DNA of 64,000 bases, from positions 104,426 through 168,425 of the forward strand of contig NZ_JAHKQN010000029.1 in assembly GCF_018861125.1 (NCBI RefSeq), written 5' to 3'. Numbering within the stretch: position 1 is the first letter of the stretch; every line of letters begins with the position of its first letter. Below, piece by piece: positions 9,748 to 18,455 of the stretch. The translations under genes were made by a program, and so were the position numbers. The notes beneath the pieces were generated by a model. It did no database searches. It was given only the letters and a program-made list of their open reading frames with translations, and was not told where the DNA came from. This DNA is from Cellulophaga baltica (lineage in GTDB: Bacteria > Bacteroidota > Bacteroidia > Flavobacteriales > Flavobacteriaceae).

Positions 9748-9755
9748 CAAATTTA
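9748..9755 (-). promoter_or_regulatory. -7 promoter element of aspS
   Basis: The minus strand reads TAAATTTG (consensus TAnnTTTG), ending 20 nt before the aspS ATG. Confidence 0.5.
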
Positions 9756-9917
9756 GTAAGTATCTTTAATTTAATTGAATTTATTAGAACTGTTTTTAAA
9801 GGTATTTTATCTAATTTATAAGCATTCAATAATTGTTAAAATGTTGATTTTTAAATAATTAAAGTTTTAATGTAAATTTAATGTTATGTAAATGTGTCTT
9901 TAAAGTAAAATAAAATG

Positions 9918-9925
9918 TATATTTG
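9918..9925 (+). promoter_or_regulatory. -7 promoter element of the 9973 gene
   Basis: TATATTTG is an exact match to TAnnTTTG and lies 47 nt before the ATG at 9973. No clear TTTG -33 element is visible at the usual distance. Confidence 0.45.
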
Positions 9926-9972
9926 TTACGTTAAGGTAAATAGAAGAAGTCTAATTTTAAAAATATATATAC

Positions 9973-10320
9973 ATGAAAACAATTACATTTTTTATTGCAT
10001 TGTTTATGACAGTTGCAATATCAGCACAAGACACAGAGCCAACATTTACAAAAGAAGGAGATAAAGTTATTGCAACATATTATCATGAAAATGGTCAAAT
10101 TGCACAAACTGGTGAATTTTTAAAAGGGAAGCTAAACGGAGAGTGGAACATGTTTGACCAAGCAGGTAAAAAAATTGCTACGGGAGAATATGCTAAGGGA
10201 AAAAAAACAGGAAAGTGGTTTTTCTTTAAAGGTGAAACAATTCAAGAAGTAGATTTTGAAAATAGTCAAATTGTAAGTGTTGAACAACACGAAGGAAAAG
10301 AAGCTTTGGTTATTAACTAA
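9973..10320 (+). CDS. Secreted MORN-variant (YwqK-like) repeat protein
   Basis: 115 residues. A signal peptide (about 1-18, ending ISAQ) is followed by three repeats of the MORN-variant type: YYHENGQIAQTGEFLKGKLN, then GEWNMFDQAGKKIATGEYAK, then GKWFFFKGETIQEV. These toxin_YwqK/MORN_2 repeats form beta-hairpins. Many short secreted copies occur in Flavobacteriaceae; the 'YwqK family antitoxin' label used by pipelines should not be taken as function. It is a single gene with a strong terminator. Confidence 0.75.
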   Translation: MKTITFFIALFMTVAISAQDTEPTFTKEGDKVIATYYHENGQIAQTGEFLKGKLNGEWNMFDQAGKKIATGEYAKGKKTGKWFFFKGETIQEVDFENSQIVSVEQHEGKEALVIN

Positions 10321-10343
10321 GGTTATTTTAAAAAAAAATATTT

Positions 10344-10372
10344 AAACCCGATGAGCAATCATCGGGTTTTTT
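10344..10372 (+). terminator. Rho-independent terminator of the 9973 gene
   Basis: An 11-bp perfect stem, AAACCCGATGA / TCATCGGGTTT, with loop GCAA, followed by a T run. Confidence 0.85.
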
Positions 10373-10373
10373 G

Positions 10374-10624
10374 TGTTATTTATTTAAAAATTATGTTTTG
10401 TTGAGGTTTTTATGCTGTGGTAAAACAGACTATTTGGTTTACAAAACCTTTTGTTATAATTGAACGCTTTCAGATAGTTGCGTTTTACCGATTATGATTG
10501 GTAAAATAACGGTCACTTAAATTTTACAGTTTTTATACAAACATTCAGTTTAAACCACTTGGTCTGTATTGATGTTTATTCCAATTATAAAAAAGGTTAT
10601 TAATAATTGGTAATTACTAGTATT
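10374..10624. other. Intergenic stretch with no gene seen
   Basis: About 250 nt between two terminators, free of open frames of useful length. It contains one inverted repeat, TTTTACC (10483-10489) and GGTAAAA (10500-10506), with a 10-nt spacer and no T tract. Nothing else is recognised. Confidence 0.5.
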
Positions 10625-10661
10625 AAAAAACCCTCTCAATAGTAAAATTGAGAGGGTTTTT
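10625..10661. terminator. Terminator of the RND efflux operon
   Basis: A 14-bp stem, AAAACCCTCTCAAT / ATTGAGAGGGTTTT, with loop AGTAAA and A/T tracts on both sides, so it can work in both directions. It lies 20 nt after the RND permease stop codon. Confidence 0.85.
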
Positions 10662-10680
10662 AGGTTTTTAAAGTAAGCTA

Positions 10681-13600
10681 TTACTCTACAATAGTAGCCT
10701 CTGTGTCTTTAGAAAATTTAACTCTTAACCACATTTTAAATCTCATTATTAAAAAGAATAATACAGGTACAAGAATTAAAGTTAAGAAGGTCGCAATTAG
10801 CAATCCGTAAATTACGGTCCATGCTAATGGTCCCCAAAAAACAACGTTATCACCACCCATATAAATATTAGCATCAAACTCACCAAATAATGTAAAGAAG
10901 TTTATGTTAAGTCCGATTGCTAATGGAATAAGACCCAAAATTGTAGTAATTGCAGTTAGCAGTACGGGACGTAAACGTGCCTTACCTGCTTTCACAATAC
11001 TTTCGAATAAATCATCTTCGGTCAAATAATCATCTTCTTCTAAATCAAGATCATTCTTTTTTCTATCAATAAGTAATTGTGCATAATCTAGTAAAACCAC
11101 ACCATTATTTACAACAATTCCGGCAAGTGATATTATACCAACCATTGTCATCATAATAACAAAGGCACTACCTGAAATTACAATTCCACCAAATACACCA
11201 ATAAAACTTAAAAAGATTGCAATCATTATGATTGTTGGTTTAGATACTGAGTTGAACTGGAATATTAATATAAAGAATATTAAGCCTAACCCCGTAAAAA
11301 AGGCTCCCACCAAAAAGGCCATTTGTTTGTTTTGTTCTTCAATCTGGCCCGTATAATCAATAACGACTCCTTCAGGTGTTTCTTCAAAATTTTTCATTTC
11401 ATTTTGAATTTCAGCAACAATTGCACCTGCATCTGTATGCCCAGGAGACATTGCAGAATAAACCGTTACAACACGTTTTGTGTCTTTATGTTTAATAGCG
11501 CTGAAACCCGAACTGTTGCTTTGTTTTGCAACTGATGATAGTGGTACAGTTATTAACTGACCAACTGTGTTTCTAAATGTAATATTTTGATTAAATAAAG
11601 CACTTGTATTATAACGATCATTTTTATTAAAACGAACATAAACATCATAATCATCACCATCTTCTTTATAGATACCAGCTTTTGAACCAAAAATTGAATT
11701 ACGTAATTGTGTACCAACCTGTGCGGCACTAATACCCAATTCCCCTGCTTTTTCTCTGTCAATTTGAACAAGCATTGTAGGCTTATCTTTATTAACATCT
11801 ATTTTTAACTCATCAATACCAGCTATATTTTTGGTGTTGATGAATTTTCTCATTTTTTCAGCAGTAGTAATTAACTCTACATAATCATCACCTTGTATTT
11901 CAATATTAATTGGAGAACCTGCAGGTGGACCAGCAGCATCTTTCTCAACAGATATTAATACACCAGGGTAAATACCTACAAGGGCTTCTTGTACTCTTTG
12001 GCGTAATAACTCACTATCTTTTCCTTTACGGAATTTATACTCACGCATTGTAGCGGTTATTTTCGCTTTGTGAGGCATTTCTGCTGAAGAACCACCATCG
12101 GTATTTGGGTTTCCGGCACCTTCACCAACTTGTGATACGGCACTTTCAACTAAAAAATTATAATCACCATCTCTATACTCTTCATTATTTACTACAGTAT
12201 ATACGCGTTTTTCAATTTGCTCTGTAATTGCATTTGTCTTTGCAATATCAGTACCTTCAGGGTATTCAATGTAGACGATAATTTGATTTGGTTTATTGTC
12301 AGGGAAAAACTCAACTTTTGTTCGTTGAGTACCTAATGAGATTCCAAAACCAATAAAAGAAAGTATTAATAAAGCAAAAGTTCCAATCGTTAACAAAACT
12401 GGTTTTTTACCTGACAATGCACTTCTTAATTGACGTTCGTACCAATTCTCTAATTTAACCAGAGTTTTTGTCTGAAAAGAATTTGCCCATTTGCGTAAAA
12501 ACATTCGATAAACCCAAAGCATAACAGCAGTAAACACCATTAAAGAGCCTAAACCTCTATATGAACCACCAAATATGATTATTAAAATTCCGATAACCGC
12601 CATTATTGCAGTTGTTTTAATAATTTGTTTAAGTGGCATATCTTTATCGTTAACGCTCATAAACTGAGAAACTAATACCGAATTAAAGAAAATAGCAACA
12701 AATAATGATGAGCCTAAAACAACGGAAAGTGTTATGGGTAAAATAACCATAAACTCACCCATTATACCAGGCCATAAACCTAACGGTACGAAAGCAGCAA
12801 CTGTTGTAGCTGTTGAAATGATAATTGGGAAAGCAATCTCACCGATACCATTTTTAGCAGCTTCAAAACGGCTCATGCCTTCTTCATCCATAAGTCTGTA
12901 GACATTTTCTACAACAACGATTCCGTTATCCACCAACATCCCCAGACCCATAATAAGTCCGAATAATACCATAGTATTTAAACTATGCCCTAAAAACCCT
13001 AATATCATTAGTGACATGAACATTGACATTGGAATGGCAAAACCAACAAAAATGGCATTTTTAAACCCTAAAAAGAACATAAGTACGGTAACAACCAATA
13101 TGACCCCGAAGATGATATTGTTAACTAAGTCATCAACTTTACCAATAGTTACTGACGATTGATCGTTAGCTATGGTAACTTTTAAATCTCTAGGAAATTC
13201 TTTTTCAATTGCATTATCAACAATAACTCTAATTTGATCAACTGCAGCTACCATGTTTGTACCTGCACGCTTTTTTACATCAAGCATTACAACAGGTTCA
13301 CCATATTCTCTTGCGTATGTAGTTTTTTCTTCTTCTTTAAACTTTACTTTTGCAACATCTTTTAAGTATATTGCTTTACCATTTTCAGCTTTTACTACAA
13401 AGTTTTCTAGTTCAGATGGTTTATCAATTTCACCAATAATACGAATGGTACGTCTTTGACCACTTGCAATTAAGTTACCAGCAGACATGGTTACATTCCC
13501 ATTATTAATCGTGTTGATGATGTCGTTAAAGGTAACTTGAGAAGCCATCATCTTATAAATATCCACAGCAACTTCAACTTCTTTTTCTTGAGCACCACGA

Positions 13601-14178
13601 ATATCTACCTTCTTAATTTCAAGTATATTCTCTATTTCATCTTGGAGATATTCACCATATTCTTTTAACTTTTCAATTGGATAATCACCAGAAATATTAA
13701 TATTTAAAATTGCAATTTCTTCAGATAAACTTAATTCAAAAACTTCTGGTTCAACTTTTGCCCCATTAAAAGTTGGCCAATCTTCACCCGAGGTTTCAGA
13801 GTCAATTTCGTCTTTTACCTTTTGTTTTGCTTCTTCGACAGTAATATTCTCATCAAATTCTACAATTAAAATACCGTAATCTTCTTGTGAAGTTGAGGTA
13901 ATTTCAACCACATTACTTACCGTTTTTAATTGATCTTCTAAGGGGTCGGTAATAAGCTTTTCAATATCTTCAGCCGTATTACCAGGAAAAATAGAACTTA
14001 CGTATATTTTAGTTTCGTTTACTTCTGGAAAATCTTCTCTTGGCATGTTGAAAAACGCAGCGATACCAAGGTAAAATATGACTAAAATAAGAACGTACAT
14101 GGTCGTTTTATTGTTTATAGCCCATGATGACCACTTGAACTCCTTATCGACTTCTTTTTTATTTTTTTTATCAGTCAT
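10681..14178 (-). CDS. RND-family efflux pump, inner-membrane permease
   Basis: Proton-driven export pump of the AcrB/HAE1 superfamily, 1165 residues, with the expected 12 membrane helices and two large periplasmic loops. N-terminal helix about 25-45; helices 2-6 about 355-550; helix 7 about 600; helices 8-12 about 955-1150. In TM4 the acidic pair of AcrB (Asp407-Asp408) reads LVDNGIVVVENV, so only the first Asp is kept. In the TM10 region the AcrB Lys940 position reads VVNNGVVLLDY. This variant is common among Bacteroidetes HAE1-like pumps, so proton relay may differ from AcrB. Substrate is unknown. Last gene of the tetR-tolC-adaptor-pump operon. Confidence 0.92.
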   Translation of the reverse strand: MTDKKNKKEVDKEFKWSSWAINNKTTMYVLILVIFYLGIAAFFNMPREDFPEVNETKIYVSSIFPGNTAEDIEKLITDPLEDQLKTVSNVVEITSTSQEDYGILIVEFDENITVEEAKQKVKDEIDSETSGEDWPTFNGAKVEPEVFELSLSEEIAILNINISGDYPIEKLKEYGEYLQDEIENILEIKKVDIRGAQEKEVEVAVDIYKMMASQVTFNDIINTINNGNVTMSAGNLIASGQRRTIRIIGEIDKPSELENFVVKAENGKAIYLKDVAKVKFKEEEKTTYAREYGEPVVMLDVKKRAGTNMVAAVDQIRVIVDNAIEKEFPRDLKVTIANDQSSVTIGKVDDLVNNIIFGVILVVTVLMFFLGFKNAIFVGFAIPMSMFMSLMILGFLGHSLNTMVLFGLIMGLGMLVDNGIVVVENVYRLMDEEGMSRFEAAKNGIGEIAFPIIISTATTVAAFVPLGLWPGIMGEFMVILPITLSVVLGSSLFVAIFFNSVLVSQFMSVNDKDMPLKQIIKTTAIMAVIGILIIIFGGSYRGLGSLMVFTAVMLWVYRMFLRKWANSFQTKTLVKLENWYERQLRSALSGKKPVLLTIGTFALLILSFIGFGISLGTQRTKVEFFPDNKPNQIIVYIEYPEGTDIAKTNAITEQIEKRVYTVVNNEEYRDGDYNFLVESAVSQVGEGAGNPNTDGGSSAEMPHKAKITATMREYKFRKGKDSELLRQRVQEALVGIYPGVLISVEKDAAGPPAGSPINIEIQGDDYVELITTAEKMRKFINTKNIAGIDELKIDVNKDKPTMLVQIDREKAGELGISAAQVGTQLRNSIFGSKAGIYKEDGDDYDVYVRFNKNDRYNTSALFNQNITFRNTVGQLITVPLSSVAKQSNSSGFSAIKHKDTKRVVTVYSAMSPGHTDAGAIVAEIQNEMKNFEETPEGVVIDYTGQIEEQNKQMAFLVGAFFTGLGLIFFILIFQFNSVSKPTIIMIAIFLSFIGVFGGIVISGSAFVIMMTMVGIISLAGIVVNNGVVLLDYAQLLIDRKKNDLDLEEDDYLTEDDLFESIVKAGKARLRPVLLTAITTILGLIPLAIGLNINFFTLFGEFDANIYMGGDNVVFWGPLAWTVIYGLLIATFLTLILVPVLFFLIMRFKMWLRVKFSKDTEATIVE

Positions 14179-14195
14179 TGGTTGTTTTTTAAAAA

Positions 14196-15365
14196 TTAAA
14201 GGTTGATAACTTTAACTGCTTGCCCGTTTTCAACACTACGTGCACCTTCACTAATTATTTCATCATCATTTTTAACACCTTCTAACACTTCAATAACATC
14301 ACCTTGTGTTTTTCCAGTTTTAATAACTACTTTTTTAGCTACGCCTTCATCATTCGTTTTTTTATCTGTAACTACATAAATGTACTGTTCTCCTTCAGCA
14401 TTTTCAGAAACGATACTTTGTGGAATTAAAATTGCACTTTCACTAGTGTAATCATTAATTTTAAGCTTTGCAGTTAGGTTTGGCTTAATTGTTTTGTCTT
14501 TATTAGGTATGCCAACTTCAACTTTAAAAGTTCTGTTTGCAGGATTTATAAAATTACCAGCTTGACGAATTTTTGTAGAAATTTGTTTACCTAGAACAGG
14601 GAAATCAACTTCTACATTTTTCCCTTTCGTTACATAAGGTATATAGCTTTCAGGAACATCAGTTTCAATATACATATCGTTTAAGTTAACAATACGCATT
14701 AACTGTGTTTGACCAGCGGCAACAACACTTCCCTTTTCTGTTATTACATCATCAATAGTACCAGAGAAAGGTGCTTTAATTACTGTTTTTGAAATTTGTT
14801 TTTCTAATTGTTCAATACCTCTTGTTTGAGCTTCGTAAGTAGATTTAGCTTGTAAAAATTGAATTTCACTTCCAATTTTTTGGTCCCATAAACGTTTTTG
14901 ACGCTCATAAGTTGTTTTTGCTAATTCAGCTTGTATTTGTAGTTGCGATAACTGTTGTGTTAATCCGCCATCATCAATTTTACCCAATGCTTGTCCCTTA
15001 CTTACACGTTGCCCTTCTTTTACATATAAGCCGGTTAATATTCCGTTATATTCTGGTGTAATTACTAAAAGGTCTTTTGTAGTAACATTACCTTGTAGCT
15101 CTAAGTAATGATTAAAAACTGCTGTTTCAGCAGTAAAAGTTGTAATTAAAGGTACTTTTTTAATGGTGTCGTATTGTAACAACGCTTCATCAAGTTGCTT
15201 TAATTTGTTGTTTATTGTTTCTTGCTCTTCAGCAAGCTCAGTGCGTTTTTCTCTAATAGTAGTTACGTTTTCAGTTGCAATTACATCTTCAACGGTTTTC
15301 TTTTTGTTTCCTCCGCATGATATAAATATCAAAGCAGTTGTAGCTATAATGTATATATTTTTCAT
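14196..15365 (-). CDS. RND efflux periplasmic adaptor (membrane fusion protein), lipoprotein
   Basis: 389 residues. An N-terminal lipobox (IFISC, Cys about 17) indicates lipid anchoring to the inner membrane. A predicted coiled-coil stretch (about 30-65) comes first. Then come the biotinyl-lipoyl half (GNVTTKDLLVITPEYNG), an alpha-hairpin (about 135-190), the second lipoyl half (KTVIKAPFSGTIDDVITEKG), and beta-barrel and membrane-proximal domains. The adaptor bridges the RND pump and the TolC-like channel. It is 17 nt upstream of the pump gene. Confidence 0.9.
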   Translation of the reverse strand: MKNIYIIATTALIFISCGGNKKKTVEDVIATENVTTIREKRTELAEEQETINNKLKQLDEALLQYDTIKKVPLITTFTAETAVFNHYLELQGNVTTKDLLVITPEYNGILTGLYVKEGQRVSKGQALGKIDDGGLTQQLSQLQIQAELAKTTYERQKRLWDQKIGSEIQFLQAKSTYEAQTRGIEQLEKQISKTVIKAPFSGTIDDVITEKGSVVAAGQTQLMRIVNLNDMYIETDVPESYIPYVTKGKNVEVDFPVLGKQISTKIRQAGNFINPANRTFKVEVGIPNKDKTIKPNLTAKLKINDYTSESAILIPQSIVSENAEGEQYIYVVTDKKTNDEGVAKKVVIKTGKTQGDVIEVLEGVKNDDEIISEGARSVENGQAVKVINL

Positions 15366-15397
15366 CTTATTTTTTGCTGTTGATTATGAATATTGTG

Positions 15398-16732
15398 TTA
15401 GTTATTTAATACGTTTTCTAATTCTGTTTTAGAATTAATTAAATCTACCATTGATTGTAAGTAGGTGTTTTGAGCATCATAAAGTTGTGTTTGAGCTTGC
15501 CTTAGTTCAAAACTACTTGCGATTCCTTCAGCATATTTTATTTGATTTTTGTGTTCAATACGTTCTGCTAATTTTAAATTATTTTTATTGTTGTCGTATT
15601 GCTCAATTGCAAGTATGTAGTCGCTTTTAGCTTTTTCTAATTGAAGATTAATTTGCTGTTCAGCTTCAATTAATTGTGTTTTTGCTTTTTCTAAAGCAAT
15701 TTTAGCTCTTTGGGTACTTGCACTTCTTTTTAATGAGCTAAATATTGGAATGTTTAAATCGACACCTATAATAGAGTAATCGTACCAGTCAGCTTCACTA
15801 CCAAAATAACCGAAATCTTCGTTGTATGAATTTGCACCGTAATTTACATAAGCATTTAATGTTGGTAATGCTTTACTTTTTTGAAGTTTTAATTCTAAAG
15901 CACGTTGCTCGTTTAAATTTAATGCCAATTTGTAATCTATATTATTATTGATATCAAAATTAGTATCAGTTAATGCTAAATTAGTTTGACTATTTGCTAA
16001 ACTTTCAAGATCATCGGTCAACACTGTCGGAGAATCTGTAGAAATACCCATAGTTAGGTTTAACATTTGTAATGTAATTTCTTTTAAGCGTATTACGTTA
16101 TTATACTGGTTTTCAAGAGAAGTTAGTGTTATTTGTAACTGTTCGTAATTTTCTTCTTCTGCTAGTCCATTTTCAAACATTTCTTTTGTTTCAAAAAGGT
16201 TCTTCTCAATAGCAGCGATATTTTTTTCTACTATTTTTATGCTTTCATCTGCTAAAAGCACATTGCCATAAACTTCAACAACAGATTTTCTAATATCTAA
16301 TTTTGTTTTTTCCGTATTGTTTTCGCTATACTTTAAAAAAGTTTTTGCAGCTTGTATGCCTACAATATATGAACCGTCAAAAATTTGTTGTGAAAGTGTT
16401 ACTGATGGGTTCATGGTATGTTGCGGAGAGAAAATCACAGCTGTGTATGTGCCTTCTTCTCCACCGAAAAATTCAGCAGGTATTAAACTTTCGACTTGTT
16501 TTATCTGATTTTGGTAGCTTACAGCTCCATTAATTTGTGGCAATCCTCCAGCAATAGTTTCCCATTTTTGTTTTTGTGCATCTAAAATATCTCTATCTGC
16601 ATTTATAGCAGAATAACTATGCTCAAGGGCATAATTAATGGCTTCTTCTAAGCTATAACTATTTGATTTCTCTTGAGAAAAACTCACGGTAAACCAAAAT
16701 GTTGTAAGTGCAATTAATAAGTTGTTTTTCAT
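15398..16732 (-). CDS. TolC-family outer membrane efflux channel
   Basis: 444 residues with a signal peptide (about 1-19, VSFSQ). The protein has two repeated outer-membrane-efflux (OEP) halves rich in long amphipathic helices and ends in ELENVLNN. It forms the trimeric exit duct for the pump encoded downstream. It starts immediately after the tetR stop codon and is 32 nt from the adaptor gene, so the four genes form one operon. Confidence 0.9.
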   Translation of the reverse strand: MKNNLLIALTTFWFTVSFSQEKSNSYSLEEAINYALEHSYSAINADRDILDAQKQKWETIAGGLPQINGAVSYQNQIKQVESLIPAEFFGGEEGTYTAVIFSPQHTMNPSVTLSQQIFDGSYIVGIQAAKTFLKYSENNTEKTKLDIRKSVVEVYGNVLLADESIKIVEKNIAAIEKNLFETKEMFENGLAEEENYEQLQITLTSLENQYNNVIRLKEITLQMLNLTMGISTDSPTVLTDDLESLANSQTNLALTDTNFDINNNIDYKLALNLNEQRALELKLQKSKALPTLNAYVNYGANSYNEDFGYFGSEADWYDYSIIGVDLNIPIFSSLKRSASTQRAKIALEKAKTQLIEAEQQINLQLEKAKSDYILAIEQYDNNKNNLKLAERIEHKNQIKYAEGIASSFELRQAQTQLYDAQNTYLQSMVDLINSKTELENVLNN

Positions 16733-17338
16733 TTATTCGTGATTTGAATTGATAAGTTTGTTTAATATTTTTCTTCCTTCAGGGGTCACAATTCCTCTAA
16801 TGTGGTATTCTAAATATTCATCTTGTATTTTTTTTAAAGAAAACATTTCACTTGGGAAAAGTGTATTGTCTTTAATACTACTTGCTCCTAAAAAATAAAT
16901 TCTTGAAATAAATTCTACATCTATATTTTTTCGGTAAATACCTAATTCAATGCCTTTTTTTATATTGTTTATGGTACAGTCTTGCATTGCTTCATATTGT
17001 TTTTGCTTTAATGAAGCATAAATTTTTGGGTAATATTTTTGTAGCTGGTATTGTGGTGATGATTTTTCATTTTTCAATTGACTCATTACAAACTTTTTAA
17101 TTTCTAAAAGTTCTTCAATCGGATTTTTTTCTGTTTTACAAATACCATTAATACCAGTAGATATTGTGTAAAATAAACTTAAGGTACTTTCTTCTATTAA
17201 CTTGGTTTTATTTTCAAAATTTGCATAAATGGTTTTTTTCGAGATACCCATTTCATTAGCTAAATCGTCCATTGTTACGCTTTTAAAACCTAACGTTAAA
17301 AACATTTCTGTTGCTTTTTCTAAAATTCTCTCTTTCAT
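16733..17338 (-). CDS. TetR/AcrR-family regulator of the efflux operon
   Basis: 201 residues. The N-terminal TetR helix-turn-helix (about 1-50) is clear: ILEKATEMFLTLGFKSVTMDDLANEMGISK, then TIYANFENK. The C-terminal ligand-binding part is divergent. I start the gene at the ATG at 17338. An in-frame TTG 12 nt further upstream lies inside the TATGTTTG promoter element and cannot be the start if that promoter is used. Being first in the operon suggests autoregulation. A candidate operator lies just upstream. Confidence 0.88.
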   Translation of the reverse strand: MKERILEKATEMFLTLGFKSVTMDDLANEMGISKKTIYANFENKTKLIEESTLSLFYTISTGINGICKTEKNPIEELLEIKKFVMSQLKNEKSSPQYQLQKYYPKIYASLKQKQYEAMQDCTINNIKKGIELGIYRKNIDVEFISRIYFLGASSIKDNTLFPSEMFSLKKIQDEYLEYHIRGIVTPEGRKILNKLINSNHE

Positions 17339-17347
17339 AACAAGTTG

Positions 17348-17355
17348 CAAACATA
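17348..17355 (-). promoter_or_regulatory. -7 promoter element of the tetR-efflux operon
   Basis: The minus strand reads TATGTTTG (TAnnTTTG), only 9 nt before the ATG at 17338, implying a very short leader. Confidence 0.5.
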
Positions 17356-17360
17356 GTAAG

Positions 17361-17386
17361 GAAACTTTAAAAACAAAAAAAGTTTC
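17361..17386. promoter_or_regulatory. Candidate TetR operator (inverted repeat)
   Basis: GAAACTTT (17361-17368) and AAAGTTTC (17379-17386) are perfect 8-bp inverted arms with a 10-nt spacer. They sit across the -33 region of the tetR promoter, where repressor binding would block transcription. Inferred only from symmetry and position. Confidence 0.4.
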
Positions 17387-17403
17387 TTAAGTATTTACAA
17401 TTT

Positions 17404-17441
17404 ATTTACATATTTTTTACTTCAATTGATGTTATGTAAAT
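17404..17441. promoter_or_regulatory. Inverted repeat before the polyprenyl synthase gene
   Basis: ATTTACATA (17404-17412) and TATGTAAAT (17433-17441) are perfect 9-bp inverted arms with a 20-nt spacer. The right arm covers the -33 region of the promoter at 17458. It could bind a regulator of either divergent gene, or be chance in AT-rich DNA. Confidence 0.3.
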
Positions 17442-17457
17442 ATTCCAACGTTTAACG

Positions 17458-17465
17458 TATTTTTG
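17458..17465 (+). promoter_or_regulatory. -7 promoter element of the polyprenyl synthase gene
   Basis: TATTTTTG matches TAnnTTTG and ends 15 nt before the ATG at 17481. The in-frame TTG at 17463 is part of this element. Confidence 0.55.
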
Positions 17466-17480
17466 AAAAAAAATGTTAGC

Positions 17481-18455
17481 ATGCAGTCGATTGAAGTTTT
17501 CAGAAATGAGTTTATTACTTATTTAGAAAAAAAAATAAAGCTTAAAGAACCTAAAAACTTATATGAGCCTATAGTTTATATTTTAGGTTTAGGAGGGAAA
17601 CGTTTACGTCCTGTACTAACTTTAATGACTGCTGAAATTTTTAATACAGATTATAAAAAAGCATTAGATGCAGCTTTGGCTGTTGAGGTTTTTCATAATT
17701 TTTCATTAGTACATGATGATATTATGGATGATGCTCCATTACGTAGAGGGAAAAGTACAGTGCATGAAAAATGGGATATAAATACTGGAATTCTTTCTGG
17801 TGATGCTATGTTGATAAATGCATATCAACTTTTTGAAAATTATGATGGTCATATTTTTAGAGGTTTAGCACAATTGTTTAGTAAAACAGCTATTGAAGTT
17901 TGTGAAGGACAACAATATGATGTTGATTTTGAAACTCGTGATGATGTTTCGATACCTGAGTATTTAAAAATGATTGAATATAAAACTGCAGTTTTAGTTG
18001 GTGCAGCTATGAAAATGGGTGCTATTATCGCAAACGTATCAGAAAAAGAGCAAAATAATATTTACGATTTTGGACGCTATTTGGGTATTGCGTTTCAATT
18101 ACAAGATGATTACTTAGATGCTTTTGGAAATCCAGAAACTTTTGGAAAGCAAGTTGGAGGCGATATTATTGAGAACAAGAAAACGTTTTTATATTTAAAA
18201 GCATTGGAGTTTTCTGAGGTTTCGGAAACTAAAGAGTTGGAACATTTATTTTCTATTCAACCTAATGATACAACTCATAAAATTGAAACTGTAAAAAGTA
18301 TTTTTATTGAAAGTGGTGCTGCTAAAGAAACTAAAAAAGAAATTAAACTTTATACCAAAAAAGCTTTTGAAGTACTAGATGATCTAACTATTTCTGAAGA
18401 TAAGAAAATGATGCTTCGTACCTTTGGTGAAGGTTTAATGCAACGTGAAGTGTAA
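17481..18455 (+). CDS. Polyprenyl diphosphate synthase (trans-isoprenyl chain elongation)
   Basis: Adds isopentenyl diphosphate units to an allylic diphosphate, giving a longer prenyl chain for quinones or carotenoids. 324 residues from the ATG at 17481. Both Asp-rich motifs are present: first DDIMDDAPLRRG, second DDYLDAFG, as are GGKRLRP and the K-T before the second motif. The residues before the first Asp motif (FHNFSLVHDD) are bulky, so product length cannot be read with confidence (C15-C40 possible). It is convergent with the lycopene cyclase, touching stop to stop. Confidence 0.9.
   Translation: MQSIEVFRNEFITYLEKKIKLKEPKNLYEPIVYILGLGGKRLRPVLTLMTAEIFNTDYKKALDAALAVEVFHNFSLVHDDIMDDAPLRRGKSTVHEKWDINTGILSGDAMLINAYQLFENYDGHIFRGLAQLFSKTAIEVCEGQQYDVDFETRDDVSIPEYLKMIEYKTAVLVGAAMKMGAIIANVSEKEQNNIYDFGRYLGIAFQLQDDYLDAFGNPETFGKQVGGDIIENKKTFLYLKALEFSEVSETKELEHLFSIQPNDTTHKIETVKSIFIESGAAKETKKEIKLYTKKAFEVLDDLTISEDKKMMLRTFGEGLMQREV

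Noticed and set aside
9973..10320. Toxin-antitoxin function suggested by YwqK-type repeats
   Set aside because: It has a signal peptide, stands alone and has no toxin partner; the repeats are structural.
11553..11798. 81-codon frame inside the RND pump gene
   Set aside because: A shifted-frame shadow of a 1165-residue gene with full family motifs.
16303..16533. Plus-strand frames inside the TolC-like gene
   Set aside because: Antisense shadows; the minus-strand gene is complete and recognisable.
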